DNA of 10,795 nucleotides from Chlamydiota bacterium (GTDB lineage: Bacteria > Chlamydiota > Chlamydiia > Chlamydiales > Simkaniaceae): positions 1-10,795 of the forward strand of contig JAKQGT010000021.1 in NCBI GenBank assembly GCA_029556005.1, read 5' to 3'. Under the pieces are notes generated by a model. It ran no database searches. It saw only the letters and a list, made by a program, of their open reading frames with translations, and was not told where the DNA came from. Positions 1 through 5,379 of the stretch are shown one piece after another. How positions within the stretch are numbered: position 1 is the first letter of the stretch; each line of letters begins with the position of its first letter. A program made the position numbers and the translations under genes.

Positions 1-823
1 ATCCTTCTGTATGATGTGCCCGCACAGTCCCAGAAACCTGAGTCACCCCTTTTTCAGCACACAGGAGCACTTTTCCGTCTTCGAACTTGACCCCTGTTGC
101 TTGGATCACCCCTTGCTGGTTTAAAGCCAGAGCATAGGCATTATCACCTGCTGCTTTAATAATTGTTTGAATCCCTTCTATCGTTCCTTCATTACTAACC
201 GATCCAATACTTCCTGGACGGATAAAGATCTGTTCCGGAGTGTCTTCTTTTAACAAAATTTCTGTGGCCCCACCGACATAAACCGCTCCATTTTCCGCTT
301 TAAGAGTTCCCTGATTCTCAACCCTTTGTGCTAAAACAAAAAGATCTCCAGCATGAGTCTCTATTCTTCCTAAATTAACGATACTTGCTGATGAGCTCCC
401 TGAAAATATTAGGGGCTGTTCAGCTAAAAACTGATGATCTTCGATCTCTAAAGTAGACGCAATAAAGCCTGCGGTATCAATCCGTCCTTCAGGGCCAATT
501 ACAATCCCATTTTTATTGAGAAGATAAATTTTTCCATTACTAGATAAAGTCCCATAAATCTCCGAAGGCTTTTGCCCCATCACACGATTTAAGATCGCTG
601 CTTTTTTAGACGGTTGACTGAAATGAACCTTTTCTCCTTGATTAATAGAAAACTCTTCCCATTGAATGATGGCTTTGTCCGTCTGTTGGTGGATTGTAGT
701 TGTCGTATTTTGCGAAGAAACACTCACTTCACCAGAAACAACCTCATGCTTTTTGGGCTTAGCAAGTAGTGTTGTTACCGGGAGCAAAAATAATAAAACA
801 TACAGACAAAAGCGAGCAATCAT
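1..823 (-). CDS. Filamentous haemagglutinin-like TpsA exoprotein, N-terminal part (runs off window)
   Basis: About 274 residues are visible from the ATG at 823; the gene continues past base 1. Residues 1-21 form a Sec signal peptide (basic start, hydrophobic LYVLLFLLPVTTLL, ALA-like end at LLA). Residues about 30-210 match the haemagglutination-activity/TPS secretion domain: a TDKAIIQWEEFSI stretch at 48-60, a VHFSQPS...AILNRVMG block at 66-83, IYGTLSSNGKIYLLNKNGI at 89-107, then beta-helix repeats of the N.GTI/N.GTL kind and a YALALNQQGVIQATG segment near 230-244. In this family the domain is recognised by an outer-membrane TpsB partner, which is not in the window. The usual NPNG motif reads NKNG (103-106). 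There is no clear Shine-Dalgarno, but a good promoter lies just upstream. The likely role is a surface or secreted adhesin; the family is secure, the ligand unknown. Confidence 0.87.
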   Translation of the reverse strand, partial: MIARFCLYVLLFLLPVTTLLAKPKKHEVVSGEVSVSSQNTTTTIHQQTDKAIIQWEEFSINQGEKVHFSQPSKKAAILNRVMGQKPSEIYGTLSSNGKIYLLNKNGIVIGPEGRIDTAGFIASTLEIEDHQFLAEQPLIFSGSSSASIVNLGRIETHAGDLFVLAQRVENQGTLKAENGAVYVGGATEILLKEDTPEQIFIRPGSIGSVSNEGTIEGIQTIIKAAGDNAYALALNQQGVIQATGVKFEDGKVLLCAEKGVTQVSGTVRAHHTEG

Positions 824-844
824 GCAAAAAACTTTTTTATTTTG

Positions 845-872
845 ATTTTAGCGAAAGGCTCTATTTTGTCTA
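845..872 (-). promoter_or_regulatory. Sigma70-type promoter for the TpsA gene
   Basis: On the minus strand, TAGACA (867-872, 5/6 to TTGACA) and TAAAAT (845-850, 5/6 to TATAAT) are separated by 16 bases. Transcription would start near 838, giving a leader of about 15 bases before the ATG at 823. It lies in the short gap downstream of the RasGAP-like gene, so the exoprotein probably has its own transcript. Confidence 0.5.
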
Positions 873-901
873 TTCTTAAGAGCGCTATAAAAGAACCCCT
901 A

Positions 902-1759
902 TCATGAATTTAAAGAGATTAGGTATTTTCGCACATAGTTGCGGTGCTTAGAGAGATATTCTGAAATGATTGAGTTTAAAACAGATCCTGTGTCTTGGGG
1001 TCCATAGAGGGAAGAATTAGCGACTTTCTGAATAATTCTTGAAATCTCTACAGCAATATCCAGCTGCTTTTTGTTTGAATAACTTTTAGGATCTGAAAGA
1101 TAGGGATTAACTACCCTTAAAACAACCTTACTTCCGATCAATTGCTCCACAATATCTCGAGGAAACTTCTTGATTAAGAGTTGATATTCATCGACAAGAA
1201 CATCTGCGACCGAATCGGTCATTTTCAAGGCATATACACTATTAAGCGTATCTCTCATAAGACTTTGAAATCTTCCCTTTTTAAAGAGAGCCTCTCTCCC
1301 CTCTTTCTCTAATGTGGAACCTAAAGATTTACTCTCCTTCTGCATTTTCTCAAGGATCTCCAAAAGCTGCTCCCCAAGCTCCTGTTCAAAAAAGGCTGAG
1401 CAGAGCTTTGAGGCAAAGGTATTCCCTCGAAAATCATTAGCCACTGTAATTTGGCTACATTCCTGATGGATGACCTGTTTGAGAATCTCTCTGCAATTTG
1501 CTCTCTCTAAGGTCATTTCAATAAAAATCGACTGAGACGTAGCACACTTATAGTAATTCGACATGAGAAAATATAACTCCTTTTCGAGAAGGAATTTTGC
1601 TAGTATTTTTTCATAAATCTCAGAGGGTTCATCACCTCTTTGATGCAGAATCGCAACGACTATTTCCTCAGAGCATCGCTCTTTTACAAGCATCTCCTCA
1701 ATAAATGTAAAGTCTTTACCCTCTTCTTTAATGATCACAGGCACTAAATCAAAACTCAC
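902..1759 (-). CDS. RasGAP-like domain protein (candidate host-directed effector)
   Basis: This is a 285-residue protein with a GTG start at 1757-1759. Residues about 50-285 read like a Ras GTPase-activating domain. DFRGNTFASKL at 109-119 corresponds to the finger loop (LFRGNSLASK in neurofibromin, LFRATTLAS in p120GAP), so Arg111 sits where the catalytic arginine finger is. KFP at 198-200, VVLRVVNPYLSDP at 212-224 (FLR..NPAI..P signature, Arg215 at the structural arginine) and SRIIQKVANSSLYG at 240-253 (K.lQ.lAN) follow in the right order, and a helical tail (YLSKHRNYVRKYL) closes the fold. RasGAPs speed GTP hydrolysis by Ras-family GTPases, which bacteria lack in that form, so the target is probably a host protein. 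There is no Sec signal; type III or type IV export is inferred. The GTG has no clear Shine-Dalgarno, so translation may depend on the small ORF ending 17 bases upstream. The family call rests on motif order only and has not been checked by a search. Confidence 0.72.
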   Translation of the reverse strand: MSFDLVPVIIKEEGKDFTFIEEMLVKERCSEEIVVAILHQRGDEPSEIYEKILAKFLLEKELYFLMSNYYKCATSQSIFIEMTLERANCREILKQVIHQECSQITVANDFRGNTFASKLCSAFFEQELGEQLLEILEKMQKESKSLGSTLEKEGREALFKKGRFQSLMRDTLNSVYALKMTDSVADVLVDEYQLLIKKFPRDIVEQLIGSKVVLRVVNPYLSDPKSYSNKKQLDIAVEISRIIQKVANSSLYGPQDTGSVLNSIISEYLSKHRNYVRKYLISLNS

Positions 1760-1776
1760 CGACGCTGATCTGACTT

Positions 1777-1944
1777 CTAAAGGCTCTGTAAAGAGGAAAC
1801 AAGGCGTCCTCTTATGGATTTTTTCTCTCCATCCAGATCAAGAAGGGGTTGGGTTTTTGAAACAAAATATCTTTTTTGCGGGCCCGATTCACCAGAAGGA
1901 AGTGAGGAATGATCCTTATGACGAAACGATTCAAGAGCAGCCAT
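1777..1944 (-). CDS. Small leader ORF upstream of the RasGAP-like gene (55 aa), unknown
   Basis: The ATG at 1942-1944 has a strong Shine-Dalgarno (GGAGGA, 1951-1956, 6 bases away), much better than that of the following gene. The product is 55 residues, polar and rich in Ser, Lys and Arg (MAALESFRHKDHSS...), with no domain I recognise. A longer reading from 2079 is possible but lacks the good ribosome binding site. It ends at TAG 17 bases before the GTG of the RasGAP-like ORF, which lies in a different frame. Two readings fit: a coupled leader peptide, or the true N-terminus of the RasGAP-like protein, separated by a one-base frameshift between about 1780 and 1830, where a run of six T (1819-1824 on the plus strand) lies. 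A polar, Ser-rich N-terminus would suit a secreted effector. Confidence 0.5.
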   Translation of the reverse strand: MAALESFRHKDHSSLPSGESGPQKRYFVSKTQPLLDLDGEKKSIRGRLVSSLQSL

Positions 1945-1950
1945 TACTAT

Positions 1951-1956
1951 TCCTCC
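1951..1956 (-). promoter_or_regulatory. Strong ribosome binding site fixing the 1944 start
   Basis: GGAGGA on the minus strand, six bases before the ATG at 1944. It argues that translation of the leader/RasGAP-like unit begins here, not at the upstream in-frame ATG at 2079. Confidence 0.6.
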
Positions 1957-2094
1957 ATTTTTGAGAAAAGGATAAATCTCACCTCCCATTGACTGCAAGC
2001 ACAACAAAAAAATTGCCCTCCTTGCATAAAATTCAAAGTAAGTACAAAATATTTTAAGATTGTTAACAAAAACTTTCACTAGAGGAGGAAAATC

Positions 2095-2424
2095 ATGGCT
2101 GTCATGCTATCGCCCAGAACCAATAAAAACCAAGATCCTCAATCGGTTAAGTTGTTCAGCTCAAACATAAATGGTGAGGATCTATCTCAAATTAATGTTA
2201 TTTACTATGAAACAGTTACATCTGAAAACACCACTCAACTCGTTCAAAAAGATCACACCATTGAGATGATAAATATGGATGGGGAAGAGCTACTTCTTGA
2301 AAAGCTAATGCCCACCCAACAAGCCCATGAACTCATCAAAAAATGGATTAAGCTCATCAGCAGTTCGCACTATTCCTGGGTTTTCTCAGAGAAAACCGTC
2401 TATATTTGGTCTCAGGTAGAATAG
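2095..2424 (+). CDS. Hypothetical protein, 109 aa
   Basis: The ATG at 2095 is preceded by a strong Shine-Dalgarno (GAGGAGG, 2082-2088). The 109-residue product is soluble and acidic to neutral, with no signal peptide or membrane segment. A probable beta-rich middle (IEMINMDGEELLLEKL, residues about 60-75) is followed by a helix (AQQAHELIKKWIKLI-like, about 80-95) and an aromatic end (YSWVF...VYIW). I do not recognise the family. It diverges from the leader/RasGAP-like unit across about 150 bases and ends one base before the converging stop codon of the XRE-type regulator, so the two 3' ends are packed with no room for a separate terminator. Confidence 0.7.
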   Translation: MAVMLSPRTNKNQDPQSVKLFSSNINGEDLSQINVIYYETVTSENTTQLVQKDHTIEMINMDGEELLLEKLMPTQQAHELIKKWIKLISSSHYSWVFSEKTVYIWSQVE

Positions 2425-2425
2425 T

Positions 2426-2737
2426 TCACCTCTTCTTCCGACATTCCATTTCTGATAGGCGTCCCTCCAGAGCCTCCAGTCTCCCTTCCATTTTTTCTTC
2501 AGATGCCTCAAGCCTATTCAGACGTTCTTCTATCGTTCTCGATTCTTCTTTTTTTTCTAATCCCATGAGCATAGCAACGGTTACTTCACCTGCAGTCAAC
2601 GCCTCAATTTTTTGAGCAAGATCTAAAGAGGGTTTTCTTTCCCCTCTTATCAACTGGTATAAATATGAAGTCGAAATGGACAGGTCTCCAGCTACCTGTT
2701 TAACAGAGAGATTTTTTCTAAATAGATAATCTTTCAT
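2426..2737 (-). CDS. XRE-type HTH regulator with C-terminal coiled coil
   Basis: This is a 103-residue protein. Residues about 3-58 form a Cro/CI-type helix-turn-helix: LSVKQVAGDLSIS (10-22) as the first two helices, TSYLYQLIRGERKPS (23-37) as the recognition helix and the typical R.GERKPS turn, then LDLAQKIEALT. Residues about 67-97 are a heptad-repeat coiled coil (IEERLNRLEASEEKMEGRLEAL), so it probably binds as a dimer or tetramer. It is divergent from the patatin-like gene across a 199-base region with three palindromes, the usual setting for a regulator that controls itself and its neighbour. There is no good Shine-Dalgarno in front of the ATG at 2735-2737. The regulated target is inferred from position only. 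Confidence 0.8.
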   Translation of the reverse strand: MKDYLFRKNLSVKQVAGDLSISTSYLYQLIRGERKPSLDLAQKIEALTAGEVTVAMLMGLEKKEESRTIEERLNRLEASEEKMEGRLEALEGRLSEMECRKKR

Positions 2738-2762
2738 AGTTATACTTTATGTCATTAAGATT

Positions 2763-2775
2763 CTTAGATTTTAAG
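2763..2775. promoter_or_regulatory. Imperfect palindrome, candidate operator box 1
   Basis: CTTAGATTTTAAG is close to its own reverse complement and matches a second box at 2823-2835, giving the shared form CTTAGAWTYTAAR. The centres are 60 bases apart. It lies just upstream of the regulator start at 2737, where binding could block that promoter. Confidence 0.4.
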
Positions 2776-2796
2776 TAATAGCGTGAATTTAATGAT

Positions 2797-2813
2797 TGCA
2801 TAATGATTATGCA
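2797..2813. promoter_or_regulatory. Perfect 17-bp palindrome, candidate operator
   Basis: TGCATAATGATTATGCA has two 8-base arms around one central G, with no mismatch. The inner ATAAT-N-ATTAT matches the core of the 7-1-7 boxes bound by Fur-family regulators (TGATAATnATTATCA), but the outer bases differ, so the binder could be a Fur-family protein or the adjacent XRE-type protein. It lies between the divergent regulator and patatin genes. Confidence 0.5.
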
Positions 2814-2822
2814 CTCTGCGCA

Positions 2823-2835
2823 CTTAGAATCTAAA
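2823..2835. promoter_or_regulatory. Palindrome, candidate operator box 2
   Basis: CTTAGAATCTAAA contains the perfect palindrome TTAGAATCTAA and repeats the box at 2763-2775. It lies about 100 bases before the patatin start. Two similar boxes flanking a third palindrome suggest cooperative or looped repression. Confidence 0.4.
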
Positions 2836-2936
2836 AACCGATGCAAAGATAATCAAAAAATGAAGTGTTTGTCAATTACGATCAATTTTCTAATCTTTTT
2901 ATTTACTTTTGTTTATGTTTTTGCGATGTAAAGAAT

Positions 2937-3851
2937 ATGGATAAACGAATATTATCATTTGATGGGGGGGGAATCCGGGGTGTCATCTCAGCAGCCTTTC
3001 TCAAAGCGTTAGAGAAGGATACAACCGTTCCCATTAGCCAAAATGCAGAAATCCTTGCAGGAACATCAACTGGTTCCATTATTGCTTCAGCCCTTGCCGT
3101 TGGAATGACACCTCAAGATATTCTAGAATTTTACTCTTCCATGAGCACTGAGATTTTTAAACCCAAACACACACTAGATAGCTTTTTAGATTTAACAGCT
3201 AAATATTCAGATGAAAATCTCTATAACGCCATTCAAAAAGCCTTTTCTTCAAAAAACATAGATCCTCAAATCCCTTTATCCCAACTCTCTAAGGAGATCG
3301 TCATCCCGACAGTTTGTCTCGATTGCCAAACCCTTAAAAGATGGCGGATGCAAATCCTCACTAATAATTCTGAAACTCCCCTGATCGATGCGATGATGGA
3401 ATCAACAGCTGCCCCTACCTTCTTCCCCTCTTATAAAAATCGTATCGATGGAGGGATGGTGGCTAATGACCCTTCTGCAGTTGCGTATGCAATCTCGGGA
3501 GGAGCTAAAGCCCTCCTTTCTTTTGGAACGGGATATACCGATTACGATGTTTCCAAGGGGGAACATTGGGGGGCTCTGAGTTGGATTTGTGACCTAAACC
3601 CTCGCAGTAAAGCGAGTAAAACTCCCCTTTTGACCCTCCTGTTTGATGTCCAAGATCAGATGCCTGGACAACTTTGCCAGCTTTTAATGGGAAGCAAGTA
3701 CTGCCGCGTCAATCTGGAGTTAACCCAGTCAGTTCAGCTTGATGAAACCTCTAAAATCCCCTCTCTTATCCAAGAAACGGAAAGCTATATTCGCCACCAT
3801 GCTGCAGAATGGAAGGCCCTCTGCGCCTGGACAGAGAAACTGTTTAGCTAA
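2937..3851 (+). CDS. Patatin-like phospholipase
   Basis: From the ATG at 2937 the protein has 304 residues. The patatin fold is complete: ILSFDGGGIRGVI at 5-17 with the GGGIRG oxyanion loop (10-15), the nucleophile elbow GTSTGS with Ser44 (G-x-S-x-G), and the DGG motif at 171-173 giving the Asp171 partner. Patatins cleave acyl esters of phospholipids and galactolipids; bacterial members include secreted effectors (ExoU and VipD families) and the CapV effectors of CBASS. No cyclase or other CBASS gene is nearby, so a role towards host or own membranes is more likely. An in-frame GTG at 2865 would add a cysteine-rich hydrophobic stretch, but it lies in AT-rich DNA close to the operators and I do not favour it. 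A run of eight G (2964-2971) encodes the oxyanion glycines. It lies opposite the XRE-type gene and is probably controlled by it. Confidence 0.85.
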   Translation: MDKRILSFDGGGIRGVISAAFLKALEKDTTVPISQNAEILAGTSTGSIIASALAVGMTPQDILEFYSSMSTEIFKPKHTLDSFLDLTAKYSDENLYNAIQKAFSSKNIDPQIPLSQLSKEIVIPTVCLDCQTLKRWRMQILTNNSETPLIDAMMESTAAPTFFPSYKNRIDGGMVANDPSAVAYAISGGAKALLSFGTGYTDYDVSKGEHWGALSWICDLNPRSKASKTPLLTLLFDVQDQMPGQLCQLLMGSKYCRVNLELTQSVQLDETSKIPSLIQETESYIRHHAAEWKALCAWTEKLFS

Positions 3852-3864
3852 TCTGCAATTCGCG

Positions 3865-4965
3865 TTAGTTAATGTTAGCAGGGTCGAATCGAAAGCACAA
3901 TTCTTCAGAGCGCTTTCCGATGCTATTTTCTAAGCGGTGATCGACAAGACTGATCGCAGCTTGATGGGTTGAAACCCCATTTTGCTGAGCAATTTCATAG
4001 ATCGTGAGAAGCTGGTCATAGATTCCCTTTGTCATTGCGCGTGCTCTAGAAGCATTATACCCTTCTAGAGAAAGCTCATTGAGGACATTGATCAAGCCCC
4101 CTGCATTGATTACAAAATCGGGCGCATAAAGAATCCCTCTCTCTAAAAGCAAATCTGCATCAGAGCAATCCAAAAGCTGATTATTAGCAGCACCTGCAAC
4201 AGCGCGGCAGTTAAGGCGAGGAATCGATTCTGGATTCAGGATTCCTCCCATTGCGCAAGGAACGAGAACGTCGCACTCAGCATAAAGAATTTCATTGGGA
4301 CCTTGTATTTCTGCACCAAAAGCATGCGCATAACGCTCAGCAGCTTCTGCATTCACATCGCTGACAATAAGCTTGGCTCCCAACCAAAATAAACGCTCTG
4401 CTAAGCGCCAACCCACATTACCCACCCCCTGAATGGCTAGGGTTTTCCCTTCAACAGAATCAGTCCCATCCAGTTCTTGAAACACAGACTGAATCCCACG
4501 AAACGTTCCCCAGGCAGTAAAAGCAGCTGGGTTCCCACTCCCTCTGAGATTGTGGACACCACATCCATATTTGGTCGTTTTTAAGATTTCTTCAGTATCT
4601 TCCGGAGTACATCCTACATCTTCGGCACAAATATATTGCCCTTTCAATGTATTGACAGCTTCTCCAAAAGCTCTAAAAAGAGCGGGCGTTTTGGCTGTCT
4701 TAGGATCAGCGATGATGACGCTTTTAGCTCCCCCAAGACCTACTTGAGCCATCCCTGCTTTATAGGTCATCCCTTTAGAAAGTCTCAGGACATCTGTAAG
4801 CGCCTTGTCAAAAGAATCATAAGGAAAAATCCGTGTTCCCCCGAGTCCTGGACCGAGTTTTGTATTGTGAATGGCAATAATTGCCAAAAGACCCGAATCT
4901 TTTTCAGTGAATTTAATGACTTTCTCATAGCCAGAAACTTCTATCCGTTCTTCTCTTAAATCCAT
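3865..4965 (-). CDS. ldh: Leucine dehydrogenase (Glu/Leu/Phe/Val dehydrogenase family)
   Basis: A 366-residue enzyme, full length for NAD-dependent leucine dehydrogenases, which deaminate leucine, valine and isoleucine to their keto acids with release of ammonia and NADH. Residues 33-45 read HNTKLGPGLGGTR. Lys69 (KGMTYKAGMA) and Lys81 (VGLGGAKSVI) are the substrate-carboxylate and catalytic lysines, and Asp116 in CAEDVGC is the catalytic aspartate. The C-terminal Rossmann domain has GVGNVG at 180-185 and an acidic residue at the end of the second strand (SDVN, Asp203), which favours NAD over NADP. The start is fixed by AAGGAG at 4974-4979, eight bases upstream. It converges on the patatin-like gene with 13 bases between the stop codons. 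Chlamydiae keep an enzyme of this family, which supports that assignment of the window. Confidence 0.93.
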   Translation of the reverse strand: MDLREERIEVSGYEKVIKFTEKDSGLLAIIAIHNTKLGPGLGGTRIFPYDSFDKALTDVLRLSKGMTYKAGMAQVGLGGAKSVIIADPKTAKTPALFRAFGEAVNTLKGQYICAEDVGCTPEDTEEILKTTKYGCGVHNLRGSGNPAAFTAWGTFRGIQSVFQELDGTDSVEGKTLAIQGVGNVGWRLAERLFWLGAKLIVSDVNAEAAERYAHAFGAEIQGPNEILYAECDVLVPCAMGGILNPESIPRLNCRAVAGAANNQLLDCSDADLLLERGILYAPDFVINAGGLINVLNELSLEGYNASRARAMTKGIYDQLLTIYEIAQQNGVSTHQAAISLVDHRLENSIGKRSEELCFRFDPANIN

Positions 4966-4973
4966 TGCGCGTA

Positions 4974-4979
4974 CTCCTT
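4974..4979 (-). promoter_or_regulatory. Ribosome binding site of leucine dehydrogenase
   Basis: AAGGAG on the minus strand, eight bases before the ATG at 4963-4965; it decides the start. Confidence 0.7.
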
Positions 4980-4995
4980 ATTAACCAAAGTAAGA

Positions 4996-5025
4996 ATTTT
5001 AACATGATTTATCTATCAAATGCAA
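4996..5025 (-). promoter_or_regulatory. Extended -10 promoter of leucine dehydrogenase
   Basis: On the minus strand, TGTTAAAAT (4996-5004) is an extended -10 element (TGn then TAAAAT, 5/6), preceded by a weak TTGCAT -35 (5020-5025) with an 18-base spacer. The leader would be about 25 bases and would contain the Shine-Dalgarno. Confidence 0.42.
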
Positions 5026-5085
5026 CTCGAGATCCCTACAAAAAAAAATTTTCCAAAAATTTGAAGTTGATTGATTATAAAGAAA

Positions 5086-5105
5086 GGCCGCCTTTAGAAG
5101 CGGCC
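5086..5105 (-). terminator. Intrinsic terminator upstream of leucine dehydrogenase
   Basis: GGCCGC and GCGGCC form a perfect six-base GC stem around an eight-base loop. Read on the minus strand it is followed by TTTCTTTATAA, a usable U-tract; on the plus strand the run after it is CCTCTTTATT, which is weaker. It would end transcripts coming leftward from the transporter/5320 region before they reach leucine dehydrogenase. Confidence 0.6.
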
Positions 5106-5110
5106 CCTCT

Positions 5111-5320
5111 TTATTGGATTGAGGTATGGATCTTAAAACCTTTATCCTCATGTCCCTTAGGAGACATTTTGGGATAGTTATTAAAAAATACAATGGGAGG
5201 TGGGGAGGGAATAGGCCCTAATCTTTCGATAAACACTGCACAAAAAGGTAACTCTGTTGTCACAAGAGTCCAAGTGGCGAAGTGGCTTTTGCCGTTAACG
5301 GCTTTCATTTTAAACCCCAT
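5111..5320 (-). CDS. Possible small protein, 69 aa (doubtful)
   Basis: An open frame of 69 residues (or 66 from a second ATG at 5311) ends five bases before the intrinsic terminator at 5086-5105, the position expected of a real gene. The product has no signal peptide or domain that I recognise; it contains a proline run (GPIPSPPPIVFF, residues about 35-46) and a charged end. Against it: there is no Shine-Dalgarno before either ATG, and the frame spans a 12-base palindrome. It lies 59 bases downstream of the transporter stop on the same strand. The rest of the 414-base gap at 4966-5379 holds the leucine dehydrogenase promoter, the terminator and two AT-rich hairpins near 5335-5375. Confidence 0.3.
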   Translation of the reverse strand: MGFKMKAVNGKSHFATWTLVTTELPFCAVFIERLGPIPSPPPIVFFNNYPKMSPKGHEDKGFKIHTSIQ

Positions 5321-5379
5321 TAATCGAACGTTAACAATAACTTTAAATTATTGAGTCAAATTTTTCAAGAAAAATATAC

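Noticed and set aside
1731..1964. Plus-strand open frame of 77 codons
   Set aside because: It lies opposite the leader ORF and the start of the RasGAP-like gene, has no ribosome binding site, and encodes nothing recognisable.
2865..2936. In-frame GTG that would extend the patatin by 24 residues with a hydrophobic, Cys-rich stretch
   Set aside because: No ribosome binding site, very AT-rich DNA next to the operator boxes, and the ATG at 2937 places the patatin motif at the usual distance from the N-terminus.
4550..4959. Two plus-strand open frames opposite leucine dehydrogenase
   Set aside because: Antisense shadows of a well-conserved enzyme.
4965..5193. Open frames on both strands in the gap upstream of leucine dehydrogenase
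   Set aside because: They run across the promoter and terminator, lack ribosome binding sites and have no recognisable content.
5291..5302. Perfect 12-base palindrome GCCGTTAACGGC
   Set aside because: No loop for an RNA hairpin and no second copy; probably chance within a possible ORF.
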